Source: UBA3871 sp041797745 (GTDB lineage Bacteria > Bacillota > Clostridia > Peptostreptococcales > Anaerovoracaceae). Taken from it: 64,000 nucleotides of DNA. The notes beneath the pieces were generated by a model that worked only from the letters and a program-made list of their open reading frames with translations, made no database searches and was not told where the DNA came from. Positions 26,714 through 35,825 of this stretch are shown one piece after another (the first letter of the stretch is position 1; each line of letters opens with the position of its first letter). The position numbers and the translations under genes are program-made. The stretch covers positions 1 through 64,000 of the forward strand of contig JBHBZU010000053.1 in NCBI GenBank assembly GCA_041797745.1, given 5' to 3'.

Positions 26714-28151
26714 CTTATATAGAGACGAGATGGTGGAAACTCTTCAGGATTTGGTACGCATTAACAGTGTGAGAACCGCTGAAGAGATTGACTCCGAGCG
26801 TGGAAAACTGCCCTTTGGAAGAGGAGTTGACGAGGCTTTTCAATATATGCTGAAAATGGCGGAAAAGGATGGCTTTGAAACAAAAAATGTTGACAACTAC
26901 GGGGGTCACATTGATTTTGGCGGTTACAAATTAGACGAAGCAGGTGATAAAGTGCCGGCTTCTCAAGAGATCATGGGTATTGCGGCACATTTGGATGTGG
27001 TGCCTGTAGGTGAGGGCTGGAAACATGGAGATCCCTTTAGCGCAACTTTGGAGGAGGGCTGGATTTACGGCAGAGGTACACAGGATGACAAAGGTCCGCT
27101 TGTGTCGGCTTACTATGCCATGAAAGCGCTCAAAGCAGCAGGCTTTATTCCCTCAAAAAAGGTTCGGCTTATATTGGGTTTGGACGAAGAAACAGAGTGG
27201 CAGGGAGTAGAAAAATATTTCCTCAGCGAAAGGATGCCTGATTTTGGTTTCACGCCCGATGGCTATTTTCCTTTAATAAATGGGGAAATGGGGATTTTGG
27301 TTTTTCGTCTGGCTAAAAAGTTTGCTAAAAACGTAAACAAGGGGCTGGAGCTGCGCAGCCTAAAGGCCGGCAAGGCACCAAACATGGTGCCTGACTACGC
27401 GAGAGCCGTAGTCCGCAGCGACAAGCCGCAAGCTTACGAAGATATCAAGGAGCTTGCAGCTCTTTACAGAGAAGAAACAGGACATAAAGTCAGTGTTAAG
27501 GGAACAGGAAAGAGCTTGGAAATAGTGGTAACAGGTAAAGCTGCTCATGGAGCACATCCCTGGGAGGGCTTAAATGCAATTTCCATTATCTTTGAGTTCT
27601 TGGGAAAACTTAACTTTGTCAGTGATGATGTAAACGAGTTCATAGAATTTTATAATAAACATATAGGCTTTAATTTAAATGGGGAGAATATCGGTTGCGA
27701 CCTTGAGGACGAAGAATCGGGGAAGCTGGTATTTAATGTAGGGCTTTGCGAAATGGGAACAAATGCAGGAGAAATAACTGTAAATGTTCGTTATCCGGTT
27801 ACTAAAGAGGACTTTGACGTATATGACGGCATGAAAACTGTGCTTGATGAGTTTAATATAGGTGTGATAAAGCTTCTGAACGAAAGACCGCTTTATATGG
27901 CGGAGGATTCTCCCATGGTGGTAAAGCTTATGAATGCCTATAAGGAAATGTCAGGAGATACAGAGGCAAAGCCTTTTGTTACAGGTGGAGGCACTTATGC
28001 CAAGGCTTTTAAGAATATGTTATGCTTTGGAGCACAGTTCCAAGAACGTCCCGATGTTATGCATCAGGCAAACGAGAGAGCTTTGGTTGAAGACATAGTT
28101 AAAGCCTCTAAAATTTATGCAAAAGCAATTTACGACCTCACAAGAGAATAA
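26691..28151 (+). CDS. pepV: dipeptidase PepV (M20 family)
   Basis: Zinc aminopeptidase of 486 residues that cleaves dipeptides in the cytoplasm. The metal-binding blocks are clear: AAHLDVVPVGEGW, YGRGTQDDKGP and GLDEETEWQGVEKYF, with GGGTYAK and a C-terminal HQANE segment. It starts inside the capA-like gene, whose sequence supplies its AAAGGAG ribosome site, so the two are translationally linked. Confidence 0.92.
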   Translation: MEYLELIDLYRDEMVETLQDLVRINSVRTAEEIDSERGKLPFGRGVDEAFQYMLKMAEKDGFETKNVDNYGGHIDFGGYKLDEAGDKVPASQEIMGIAAHLDVVPVGEGWKHGDPFSATLEEGWIYGRGTQDDKGPLVSAYYAMKALKAAGFIPSKKVRLILGLDEETEWQGVEKYFLSERMPDFGFTPDGYFPLINGEMGILVFRLAKKFAKNVNKGLELRSLKAGKAPNMVPDYARAVVRSDKPQAYEDIKELAALYREETGHKVSVKGTGKSLEIVVTGKAAHGAHPWEGLNAISIIFEFLGKLNFVSDDVNEFIEFYNKHIGFNLNGENIGCDLEDEESGKLVFNVGLCEMGTNAGEITVNVRYPVTKEDFDVYDGMKTVLDEFNIGVIKLLNERPLYMAEDSPMVVKLMNAYKEMSGDTEAKPFVTGGGTYAKAFKNMLCFGAQFQERPDVMHQANERALVEDIVKASKIYAKAIYDLTRE

Positions 28152-28265
28152 GCCAAACACAGCAAAATGGCGGAACAGCAGAATAGAATAAGCTCGGCTT
28201 GTTGCCTTTGATTTTACGGCCTTTCGGTTTAAGAACTGTCTGCAATTTTTGTAGAGCTGTCCTGC

Positions 28266-28294
28266 TTGACATAGCTTTGTTACAATGTTATCAT
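28266..28294 (+). promoter_or_regulatory. promoter of the FMN riboswitch-ribU unit
   Basis: TTGACA at 28266-28271 and TATCAT at 28289-28294 are spaced by 17 bases, placing the transcription start just upstream of the riboswitch. Confidence 0.7.
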
Positions 28295-28317
28295 GGTCTA
28301 TGTAAATTTAATAGAAT

Positions 28318-28445
28318 ATCTGTTTCAGGGCGAGGTGAAAGTCCTCACCGGCGGTGTTTCACGTCAGTGATAAGTCCGCGAGCTTTTTTAGCACGATGCA
28401 GTGAGATTCTGCAACCGACGGTTATAGTCCGGATGGAAGAAATGG
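28318..28445 (+). promoter_or_regulatory. FMN riboswitch (RFN element)
   Basis: The conserved RFN blocks appear in order: AGGGCGAGGTGAAAGTCC, CACCGGCGG, GATAAGTCCGCGAGC, a variable arm (GATGCAGTGAGATTCTGCAACC), CCGACGG and AGTCCGGATGGAAGA. It binds FMN in the nascent transcript and lowers expression of the downstream riboflavin importer. The intrinsic terminator at 28498-28520 indicates control by transcription attenuation. Confidence 0.95.
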
Positions 28446-28497
28446 ACGCATTAATTATTTATGCTATTTTTAAATATTGCGTAATTGCGTTTTTTTG

Positions 28498-28520
28498 CCC
28501 CTGTAAATCAGGGGATTTTT
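28498..28520 (+). terminator. regulatory terminator of the FMN riboswitch
   Basis: CCCCTG and CAGGGG form a hairpin followed by ATTTTTATTT, between the aptamer and ribU. It is the expected OFF-state terminator. Confidence 0.8.
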
Positions 28521-28555
28521 ATTTGCCAAAACCTGACAGTAGAAAGGATTTTAAA

Positions 28556-29089
28556 ATGACTCAAAAAAAGAAAACTGTAAAACTCGCAAAAATGGGGATG
28601 TTGATAGCGATTTCAATCGTGCTCATGGCATTAATCAGGATTCCCTTTCCCCCTCTTCCTTTCCTAGAATACGATCCTGCGGACATTTCCATTTTCATTG
28701 GAACTTTCGCTTACGGTTCTATTGCAGGACTTGTAATTGTGGTAATTGTATCTTTGCTTCAGGGCTTGATTTTTGCAACAACAGGACCTTATGGAATAAT
28801 CATGCACATTATTGCCACAGGCACTTTCGTTGTTGTTGCAGGAAACATTTATCGCACTCATAAGACAAGAAAAGGTGCTGTCATTGCACTAATAGCCGGC
28901 ACCCTTTGCATGACAGCAATTATGCTTCCTGCCAATTATTTCATAACAGCTGAATTTTTCGGAATTGAAAGAGCTGCAATCGTAGCAATGTTTCCGGGGA
29001 TTGCTAGCTTCAACCTGTTAAAAGCAGGGTTAAACTCCATTGTGACCTTTATTGTGTACAAGAGAATTTCCACGTTTTTGCACAAGTAG
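28556..29089 (+). CDS. ribU: riboflavin ECF transporter S component
   Basis: 177-residue integral membrane protein with about five or six helices. The stretch IRIPFPPLPFLEYDPADI followed by FIGTFAYGSIAGLVI matches RibU-type substrate-binding subunits of energy-coupling-factor transporters. The FMN riboswitch directly upstream supports riboflavin as substrate. The ATP-driven EcfAA'T module is not in the window. The ATG at 28556 lies downstream of the regulatory terminator; any earlier in-frame start would fall inside the riboswitch. Confidence 0.93.
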   Translation: MTQKKKTVKLAKMGMLIAISIVLMALIRIPFPPLPFLEYDPADISIFIGTFAYGSIAGLVIVVIVSLLQGLIFATTGPYGIIMHIIATGTFVVVAGNIYRTHKTRKGAVIALIAGTLCMTAIMLPANYFITAEFFGIERAAIVAMFPGIASFNLLKAGLNSIVTFIVYKRISTFLHK

Positions 29090-29574
29090 GCTGACTTTGC
29101 ACCGTGAATATACGTGAATATATCAAAGGATATCACGGCGTGTTTTGGCTTCCTTTTAAGAAATTTCAAGCTAATTTGAATATTGCTTTAATAAAACAGC
29201 AAGTTATGATTTTTAAAACTGACACTGGAAACTCAACTTGATATTTAGGTTTCTCAGGAATCTTTAGGGTGATATAAAAAAATAAGTGCAATTTTGTTAG
29301 AGATGTTGTATAATATGTTTGAGTATGTGTGGGCGTATGTCTGCACTACTAGCATACATATAAATCGTTAGTTGGTGAAAGACGAGCCGTAAGGTTCGCC
29401 TTTTGCTTTTTTGAAAAAGTTTGATTTACCCTTTGATTATTTAGGATTGCTTGACGAAAAGGAAAAAAGAAAGATATAATAAAAGATACGTTATTTGCAT
29501 TATATTTGAGTAAAAATAATGACATTAGGGTGTTGCAGTCAAAGGCAGGCTCTTATTTTACAGAAAGGTCGGGA
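29090..29574. other. spacer between ribU and tsaE
   Basis: Nearly 490 bases without a protein gene. A TATAAT box at 29309-29314 and a hairpin with a T-run at 29383-29412 frame a possible short RNA, listed separately. The rest is AT-rich with no feature I can name. The tsaE start is placed at 29575; an in-frame TTG at 29506 lacks a ribosome site. Confidence 0.5.
29321..29412 (+). ncRNA. candidate small RNA of about 90 bases
   Basis: A TATAAT box (29309-29314; -35 region GTGCAA is weak) would start transcription near 29321. A GTATG/CATAC hairpin lies within the transcript, and CGAGCC/GGTTCG followed by a T-rich run (TTTTGCTTTTTT) could terminate it. No known RNA family was recognised. It could instead be a leader of tsaE or a simple attenuator. 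Confidence 0.3.
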
Positions 29575-30018
29575 ATGGAAAAGATTATAAAAATAAACAG
29601 TGAAGAGGAAACCAGAGCTTTCGGTCATCAGCTGGCAGAAAAGGCGAAACCCGGTCAGGTCATTGCTCTTATGGGAGATTTGGGAACGGGAAAGACAGCC
29701 CTTACCAAATATATTGCAGAGGGACTTGGCATAGCAGGAAACATTACCAGCCCCACTTTTACCATTGTAAAGGAGCATATCGGAGGCAGACTTCCCCTTT
29801 ATCATTTTGATGTGTATAGAGTCTATGACCCCGATGAACTTTACGAAATAGGCATTGATGAGTATTTCTTCGGTAAAGGGCTTTGCGTAGTTGAATGGGC
29901 AGACCTTATTGAAGATTTATTGCCGGACGATACTATTATCATTAGAATAGAATATGGCAATGAAGAGAATCAAAGAATATATCATGTTGAAGAAGCTAAT
30001 CAGCTTTTGAAAATATAA
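29575..30018 (+). CDS. tsaE: tRNA threonylcarbamoyladenosine biosynthesis ATPase TsaE
   Basis: 147-residue ATPase that supports the TsaB-TsaD complex in making the t6A modification of ANN-decoding tRNAs. Walker A GDLGTGKT is near residue 37; SPTFTIVKEH and LYHFDVYR are family signatures. It is followed directly by tsaB and rimI, and then tsaD, so three t6A genes sit together. Confidence 0.95.
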   Translation: MEKIIKINSEEETRAFGHQLAEKAKPGQVIALMGDLGTGKTALTKYIAEGLGIAGNITSPTFTIVKEHIGGRLPLYHFDVYRVYDPDELYEIGIDEYFFGKGLCVVEWADLIEDLLPDDTIIIRIEYGNEENQRIYHVEEANQLLKI

Positions 30019-30030
30019 GGAGACGCAGGT

Positions 30031-30852
30031 ATGTATATACTGGCAATAGAAACCACAGGCTCACAGCTTTCGGTGGCAGTAATAGACGAAAACAAAAATG
30101 TAACGGTAAAGACGGCGCAGGCAGGCTTCAACCACTTAACCAATTTGATTCCTCTGATAGATGAAATTTCAAAGGAAATCGGTATAGAACCTAAAGACTA
30201 TTCTGCCATAGCAGTAAGCAAAGGGCCGGGTTCTTTTACAGGCATAAGAATAGGTGTAACCACAGCCAGAGCTTTGGCTCAAGTTTTAGAAAAGAAAGCA
30301 ATAGGGGTTCCGACTCTTGAGAGCTTCCTGTATCACGAGCCGGAGTTTTTCGGGGTGGTTTGTCCAATCTTTGACGCAAGACGAAATCAGGTATATGCAG
30401 GGGCTTTTCGCTGGAGAGAAGGTGTCATTTCAAGCACTGTTTCAGAACCTGCGGAAAAGTTTGATACCCTTTGCAAAGGAGCGGCATATAATTTAGAGGA
30501 TTTTTTGCTAAAGCTGGATGAAGCTATGAGCTTTGCGGGTTTAAAGGAAATCATGCTTTATGGTGACGGGATATATTCTTATCTTGAGAAAGTAGAAACC
30601 TGGGCGAAAGAAAAAGGATATATTATCCGCAGAAATGGGCAGGAAGTACAGAATGCAGGAAGCGTAGCAAGATTGGCATTGGATATGTTTTTAAGGGGGC
30701 AAACCTTAGAATATGGGGAGCTTCAGCCGGATTATATGCGTCAGCCGGAGGCGGAGCGAAATTTAGCGGCTAAAAAGGAAAAGGAAATTATAGAAAAGAA
30801 GAATGAAACCAAATCGCAACAGGCAATAGAAATGGCGGTAAATAGAAAGTAA
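30031..30852 (+). CDS. tsaB: tRNA threonylcarbamoyladenosine biosynthesis protein TsaB
   Basis: 273-residue ASKHA-fold partner of TsaD. ILAIETTGSQLSVA opens the fold and AVSKGPGSFTGIRIGVTTARALA is the TsaB signature. The C-terminal 30 residues are Lys/Glu-rich and probably disordered, making it longer than the usual 230-240. The stop overlaps the rimI start by one base. Confidence 0.94.
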   Translation: MYILAIETTGSQLSVAVIDENKNVTVKTAQAGFNHLTNLIPLIDEISKEIGIEPKDYSAIAVSKGPGSFTGIRIGVTTARALAQVLEKKAIGVPTLESFLYHEPEFFGVVCPIFDARRNQVYAGAFRWREGVISSTVSEPAEKFDTLCKGAAYNLEDFLLKLDEAMSFAGLKEIMLYGDGIYSYLEKVETWAKEKGYIIRRNGQEVQNAGSVARLALDMFLRGQTLEYGELQPDYMRQPEAERNLAAKKEKEIIEKKNETKSQQAIEMAVNRK

Positions 30853-31298
30853 TGGGTATTTTAACTATTCGGGCGGCAGAGCCAAAGGATGTTCATGAAA
30901 TGGCTCAGCTGGATAAGATTTGTTTTTCTGCCCCATGGAGCGAGGATTCCTTTTGGTCGGAAATTAACACAAATGAAAGAGCCGTTTATATAGTGGCGGA
31001 ACTGGAAAATCGCATTGTAGGCTATGGTGGCATGTGGATTATTTTAGATGAGGGGCATATTACCAATATTGCAGTTCATCCGGATTACAGGCGAAAGCAT
31101 ATCGGTCATGCCATAGTAGAAACTATAATTGAAACGGCAGAAAATAACGGTGTGGTTGCAGAAACCTTAGAGGTCAGAAAATCCAACACTCCCGCAATAA
31201 ACCTTTATACAGGATTTAAATTCAGGGAAGAGGGTGTGCGTGAGGGGTATTATGATGACAATGGAGAAGATGCAATTATTATGTGGAGACGGATTTAA
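30852..31298 (+). CDS. rimI: ribosomal protein bS18-alanine N-acetyltransferase
   Basis: 148-residue GNAT enzyme that acetylates the N terminus of ribosomal protein S18. ITNIAVHPDYRRKHIGHAIVE is the acetyl-CoA loop, and LEVRKSNTPAINLYTGFKF is characteristic of RimI. The tsaB-rimI-tsaD neighbourhood is conserved in Firmicutes and supports the name. Confidence 0.92.
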   Translation: MGILTIRAAEPKDVHEMAQLDKICFSAPWSEDSFWSEINTNERAVYIVAELENRIVGYGGMWIILDEGHITNIAVHPDYRRKHIGHAIVETIIETAENNGVVAETLEVRKSNTPAINLYTGFKFREEGVREGYYDDNGEDAIIMWRRI

Positions 31299-31477
31299 AT
31301 CAAGTTTTATAGATACGACTTTAGGCTCCAAAATTTAATTTAGACAAGCAACAGTATTGAAAAGTTATAGGATATATTCGGGTATATGCAGGCATTTTTT
31401 TATCACAAAGGCTTAACCGCTGTGATTTGAAAATTACTATGCAAATATATATCAGCATATAAAAAAGAGGGATAGAA

Positions 31478-32512
31478 ATGAAAGATGGAAAATTTTTAAC
31501 AATGGCAATAGAAACCAGCTGCGACGAAACCTCGGTGGCGGTAGTTGCAGACGGTCGCACTATATTGTCCAATGTAATTTCATCTCAGATAGAAATACAT
31601 ACGCAGTTTGGGGGAGTTGTTCCGGAAATAGCCTCCAGACATCATTTAAATAATATAAACGCGGTAACCCAGCAGGCGCTTTCGGAGGCGGGGGTTACTA
31701 TGGATGATATTGACTTGATAGGTGTTACCTACGGTCCGGGGCTAATCGGAGCTCTCCTTATAGGTGTTGCCACAGCTAAAGCTTACGCTCTGGCAAAGAA
31801 TATTTCAATTTTGGGGGTGCACCATATTCAAGGGCATATCAGCGCCAATTATTTGCAATATCCTGAGCTTGAACCGCCATTTATGGCGCTGGTCATATCA
31901 GGAGGACATACCAATATTATTCAGGTAACCGATTACAATAAATGTGAAGTCCTAGGCTCCAGCCGAGATGACGCTGTGGGGGAGGCTTTTGATAAGGTGG
32001 CAAGAGTTATAGGTTTAGGCTACCCCGGCGGTCCTAAGATTGACAGCATTGCTAAAGAGGGAAATCCCAACGCCATAGAGTTTAAGCGGGTAATGTTGGA
32101 AAAGGACAGCATGGACTTTTCTTTCAGCGGAGTTAAGACAGGAGTGCTGAATTATGTAAACAGCGAAAAGCAGGCAGGTCGGGAAATAAACGTGGCGGAT
32201 GTGGCGGCTTCTTTTCAGCAGGCGGTGCTTGAGGTCATTGTCAAGAAGTCCGTTAAGGCAGCTAAAAGCCGCGGCGAAGACAAGCTGGTTTTAGCGGGAG
32301 GCGTGGCTTCCAACAGCGCACTTCGCAAGCAGCTTGGTGAGGCTTGTGAAAAAAACGGAATAAAACTTTATGCCCCTGATCCTGTTCTCTGCACTGACAA
32401 TGCGGCGATGATAGGCTGCGCGGCATATTATATGTATAAAGCGGGAGAGAAAGGCAATCTTTCTATGGATGCAGTTGCCTATCTCCCGTTAGGAGAGGAA
32501 GAACTTCGATGA
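31478..32512 (+). CDS. tsaD: tRNA N6-adenosine threonylcarbamoyltransferase
   Basis: 344-residue catalytic subunit of t6A synthesis (Kae1/YgjD family). AIETSCDETSVAVV opens the ASKHA fold; the metal-binding HHLNN and HHIQGH motifs, SGGHTNI and GGVASNSALR are all present. Its last four bases overlap the ABC-F gene (ATGA). A 180-base spacer without clear signals separates it from rimI. Confidence 0.96.
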   Translation: MKDGKFLTMAIETSCDETSVAVVADGRTILSNVISSQIEIHTQFGGVVPEIASRHHLNNINAVTQQALSEAGVTMDDIDLIGVTYGPGLIGALLIGVATAKAYALAKNISILGVHHIQGHISANYLQYPELEPPFMALVISGGHTNIIQVTDYNKCEVLGSSRDDAVGEAFDKVARVIGLGYPGGPKIDSIAKEGNPNAIEFKRVMLEKDSMDFSFSGVKTGVLNYVNSEKQAGREINVADVAASFQQAVLEVIVKKSVKAAKSRGEDKLVLAGGVASNSALRKQLGEACEKNGIKLYAPDPVLCTDNAAMIGCAAYYMYKAGEKGNLSMDAVAYLPLGEEELR

Positions 32513-34467
32513 TTGTACTAAGTGCAACCAATATAACAAAAGAATACGGTACGGATGTGATTTTAGAGGACATCTCCTTTCACATTAACGAGGGAGACAG
32601 AGTCGGACTTATCGGCGTAAACGGTGCAGGAAAGACCACGTTGATGAAGATTCTTACAAGGGAGCTTACTTACGAAAAAGGAGATTTCTTTGTGTCTGCC
32701 AATACCACTATCGGATATTTGAAGCAAAACGCGGAGTTTAATTCGGACAATACGGTTTTTGAGGAAATAGACGGGATTTTCAGCAATATACATAGACTCG
32801 AAGAGGATATTGCAAGTCTTTCCGACGAAGTAGCAGTAAGATCTGCAAAGGGTGAAGATGTGGAGGCTTTGCTGCACCGAATAGACGCCATGCAGCAGGA
32901 GTATGATCGCAGTGGGGGTTATTCATATAAAAGCGAAATTAACGGCGTTTTGTCCTCTATGGCATTCGGACAGGAGTTTTACGATAAAAAGATATCTACC
33001 CTTTCAGGCGGCGAAAAAACCAGACTTGCGCTGGCAGCATTACTGCTTAAGAAGCCTGATTTGCTTTTTTTAGACGAGCCTACCAACCATCTTGATATAG
33101 GTACTCTAAAATGGCTTGAGGGCTATCTAAAGGCTTATAAAGGGGCTATTTTGGTCATATCTCATGACAGATACTTTTTGGATCGTACGGTAAATCGAAT
33201 ATTTGAGATAGAACATAAACATCTTTTTTGTTATGAGGGTAACTATACAGAATTTGCCGACAAGAAAAGAAAACGTTATGAAGATGACCTGCGCCATTAC
33301 GAAAGACAGGTGGCGGAAATAAAACATCAGGAAGATTTAATTGCAAGGTATAAGGCAAGAGGCACAGAACATCTGACAAAGCGTGCAGCCAGCAGAGAAA
33401 AGAGGCTGGCTATGGTGGAGCGGTTAGAAAGACCTGATTCGGCTCCCGGTAAGATGAAAATTCGTTTCAAACAGAACTTTCAAAGCGGAAATGACGTTTT
33501 GCTGGCAGAGGACTTATCAAAAGGCTTTGGCTACGGGACAGGTCGCAGGGAGCTTTTTAAGGGAGTCAACTTTGATATTAAGCGTGGGGAGAAGATTTGT
33601 ATTGTCGGTGCAAACGGTATCGGTAAGACTACACTTCTAAAAATCCTTATGGGCGAACTGGAGGCTGACAGCGGATACCTGAAAGTCGGACATAATGTTG
33701 ACTTTGGCTATTACGATCAGGGGCAGCAATTATTGAATGAGAGCAATACCGTTTTGGAGGAATTGAAAGACTCCTACAGGCTGTACACTGATACGGAAAT
33801 GCGTTCTATTTTAGGAAGATTCCTATTTAAGAACGATGAGGTCTTTCTTCCCATAAGTTCTCTTTCGGGAGGTGAGAAAGCTAGACTTTCTTTGGCAAAG
33901 ATGATGTTGGCAGGGGCGAACACTCTTATTTTGGACGAGCCTACCAATCATTTGGATATTGACTCTAAAGAGGTCTTTGAAGCCGCTCTTAAAGAATTTC
34001 AGGGAACGGTAATTGTGGTATCCCACGACAGATATTTTCTTTCCCGCATTCCCGACAGGATTTTGGAGCTCACCGAAGATGGAGCCATAAGCTATTTGGG
34101 AGCCTATGATTACTATCTGGAAAAGAAGCAGGCGGAAATTGAATCGGGGAAAAAATATCTTGAGGAGATGAGCGAGCGGGTAAGCGGAGCCAAAGGCGAT
34201 GAACTTAAGGATACAGATAAACTTTCCAGTGCAGAGGAGCGCAGGCTGAAGAAAGAACAGCAAATGCTGGAGAGAAGACGCGAAAGGGAAAAGCTGAAGC
34301 TTGAGGAAGAGATAGGAACCTTGGAGGCTGAAATTGAAAAACTGGAAGCTAAGATGTGTCTGCCTGAAAACTTTACAAAACATGAATTGCTGGCAGAATG
34401 GGAACAGAAAGTAAGAACAGCCAAAACAGAGCTTGAGGAAAAATATGACGCTTGGATGGAGCTTTAG
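32509..34467 (+). CDS. ABC-F family ATPase
   Basis: 652-residue soluble protein with two ABC ATPase domains joined by a charged linker and no membrane segment. Walker A motifs are GVNGAGKTT and GANGIGKTT; each half has an LSGGEK signature and a DEPTNHLDI Walker B. The charged C-terminal extension (about residues 555-650) is predicted coiled coil, as in Uup/YdiF-type members. ABC-F proteins act on ribosomes, in translation control or in antibiotic protection; the linker here does not identify a resistance subtype. It is translationally coupled to tsaD. Confidence 0.9.
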   Translation: MIVLSATNITKEYGTDVILEDISFHINEGDRVGLIGVNGAGKTTLMKILTRELTYEKGDFFVSANTTIGYLKQNAEFNSDNTVFEEIDGIFSNIHRLEEDIASLSDEVAVRSAKGEDVEALLHRIDAMQQEYDRSGGYSYKSEINGVLSSMAFGQEFYDKKISTLSGGEKTRLALAALLLKKPDLLFLDEPTNHLDIGTLKWLEGYLKAYKGAILVISHDRYFLDRTVNRIFEIEHKHLFCYEGNYTEFADKKRKRYEDDLRHYERQVAEIKHQEDLIARYKARGTEHLTKRAASREKRLAMVERLERPDSAPGKMKIRFKQNFQSGNDVLLAEDLSKGFGYGTGRRELFKGVNFDIKRGEKICIVGANGIGKTTLLKILMGELEADSGYLKVGHNVDFGYYDQGQQLLNESNTVLEELKDSYRLYTDTEMRSILGRFLFKNDEVFLPISSLSGGEKARLSLAKMMLAGANTLILDEPTNHLDIDSKEVFEAALKEFQGTVIVVSHDRYFLSRIPDRILELTEDGAISYLGAYDYYLEKKQAEIESGKKYLEEMSERVSGAKGDELKDTDKLSSAEERRLKKEQQMLERRREREKLKLEEEIGTLEAEIEKLEAKMCLPENFTKHELLAEWEQKVRTAKTELEEKYDAWMEL

Positions 34468-34517
34468 AACGGCTTCGGGAAAAAATTAACAAGTAGTTAA
34501 ATTTGAGTAAATTTTTG

Positions 34518-34546
34518 TTGCATATAGCATCACCTATATATATAAT
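34518..34546 (+). promoter_or_regulatory. promoter of acpP-rex
   Basis: TTGCAT at 34518-34523 and TATAAT at 34541-34546 are spaced by 17 bases. Confidence 0.75.
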
Positions 34547-34551
34547 AAAAG

Positions 34552-34589
34552 CGAGTCAGATGCATATTTTCAATAGGGACAGTGACTCG
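34552..34589 (+). promoter_or_regulatory. leader hairpin before acpP
   Basis: CGAGTCA (34552-34558) and TGACTCG (34583-34589) form a perfect seven-base stem enclosing a 24-base loop. It occupies most of the predicted 5' leader and ends six bases before the AGGAGG ribosome site. It may tune translation or mark a protein-binding site. Confidence 0.45.
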
Positions 34590-34605
34590 GATTAGGAGGA
34601 AAGAA

Positions 34606-34836
34606 ATGGTTTTTGATAAGATTAAGAATATTATTATGGAGCAAATCAACGTAGACGAAAGTGCCATCACTATGGACACACATCTTATGAGAGATTTAGA
34701 AGCAGACTCCCTCGACGCTGTAGAAATTATTATGGCTATCGAAGATGAGTATGAAATTGAAATTCCTGATGAAGATGCTGAAAACTTTCAGAGCGTAGGC
34801 GATATCGTTAAATACGTTGAAGAAAAGGTTCAGTAG
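34606..34836 (+). CDS. acpP: acyl carrier protein
   Basis: 76-residue acidic carrier for fatty-acid synthesis. The DSL motif places the phosphopantetheine-bearing serine at residue 35 (ADSLDAVE). The ATG at 34606 follows AGGAGGAAAG. No other fatty-acid genes are adjacent; rex follows 15 bases later. Confidence 0.96.
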   Translation: MVFDKIKNIIMEQINVDESAITMDTHLMRDLEADSLDAVEIIMAIEDEYEIEIPDEDAENFQSVGDIVKYVEEKVQ

Positions 34837-34851
34837 GACAGGTACACTAAA

Positions 34852-35496
34852 ATGAAAGAAAACGCAAAGATTTCAAACGCGGTCATAAAAAGACTTCCAC
34901 GCTATAGAAGATACTTAAAAGAATTAAACAAAAAAGGTATAGATAAGATTTCTTCAAATGATCTCGCAGGACTTATCGGATATACCGCATCCCAGATTCG
35001 TCAGGACTTAAACAACTTCGGCGGTTTCGGTCAACAGGGGTACGGATACAATGTAGAGGGTCTTTATAACGAAATCAGTGCGATACTGGGTCTTGACAGA
35101 GAATACAAGATGGTTATCGTAGGAGCGGGAAATTTGGGACAGGCACTGGCCAACTATACACATTATTACAGAGCAGGCTTTGTTGTAAAAGCGCTGTTTG
35201 ATGTTAATCCCAGATTAGTAGGGCTTCGTATTAACGATATTGATGTTCTTGATTCTGAAAATCTGGTTGAGTTTGTTGAGGAAAATGACATTGATTTAGG
35301 TATCATTTGCACCACCAAGGATAACGCGCAGGAGATTGCAGACAAGTTATGCTTTGCCGGCGTTAAGGGGATTTGGAATTTTGCCCAGGTGGATTTAGAG
35401 ATTCCCAGCCATGTGGCGATTGAAAATGTTCATCTCTCCGACTCTCTCTACACTTTAGCTTACAAGGTATCTTGCGGCAACAGTGAAGAAAAGTAA
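34852..35496 (+). CDS. rex: redox-sensing transcriptional repressor Rex
   Basis: 214-residue repressor that senses the NADH/NAD ratio. An N-terminal winged helix (ITSNDLAGLIGYTASQIRQDLN-like, about residues 25-50) is followed by a Rossmann domain with GAGNLGQAL and a C-terminal swap helix (YTLAYKVS). Rex normally controls fermentation genes. I did not find a clear TTGTTAAnnnnTTAACAA operator in the window. Confidence 0.94.
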   Translation: MKENAKISNAVIKRLPRYRRYLKELNKKGIDKISSNDLAGLIGYTASQIRQDLNNFGGFGQQGYGYNVEGLYNEISAILGLDREYKMVIVGAGNLGQALANYTHYYRAGFVVKALFDVNPRLVGLRINDIDVLDSENLVEFVEENDIDLGIICTTKDNAQEIADKLCFAGVKGIWNFAQVDLEIPSHVAIENVHLSDSLYTLAYKVSCGNSEEK

Positions 35497-35522
35497 TTAT
35501 AACTGAATTTAGGCAAAATAAA

Positions 35523-35548
35523 TAACCGTTTCATTTATGAAACGGTTA
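35523..35548. terminator. bidirectional terminator between rex and ferredoxin
   Basis: TAACCGTTTCAT and ATGAAACGGTTA form a perfect 12-base stem with a two-base loop between convergent genes. AT-rich tails flank both sides. Confidence 0.75.
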
Positions 35549-35582
35549 TATATTATTCTTTATTTGCTTTATCTGTCTGGAA

Positions 35583-35756
35583 TTAGCCCTCAACTGGAGC
35601 GGAAACCGGGCAAACGTTAGCGCAAGAACCGCAGTCGATACACTTGTCAGCGTCGATTACGTATGCATCAGCACCCTCAGAAATAGCTTCTACAGGGCAT
35701 TCAGCAGCGCAAGCGCCACAGTTAATGCAAGTATCTGCAATGATTTTATATGCCAT
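35583..35756 (-). CDS. 2[4Fe-4S] ferredoxin
   Basis: A 57-residue clostridial ferredoxin. Two CxxCxxCxxxCP motifs are visible (CINCGACAAECP and CIDCGSCANVCP), each binding one [4Fe-4S] cluster, with pseudo-twofold symmetry. It carries low-potential electrons for hydrogenases and pyruvate oxidoreductase. The ribosome site AAAGGAGGA lies 10 bases before the ATG. Its small size makes it easy to overlook. Confidence 0.95.
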   Translation of the reverse strand: MAYKIIADTCINCGACAAECPVEAISEGADAYVIDADKCIDCGSCANVCPVSAPVEG

Positions 35757-35825
35757 AATTCGTGTCCTCCTTTATATAATCTTAACGACAGTTAGATTAT
35801 ATCAGAAGAAAATGGAGATGTAAAG

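Noticed and set aside
28199..28555. In-frame upstream extension of ribU
   Set aside because: It runs through the FMN riboswitch and its terminator; the supported start is ATG 28556.
34480..34600. Rex operator upstream of acpP-rex
   Set aside because: No TTGTTAA/TTAACAA-type inverted repeat is present there.
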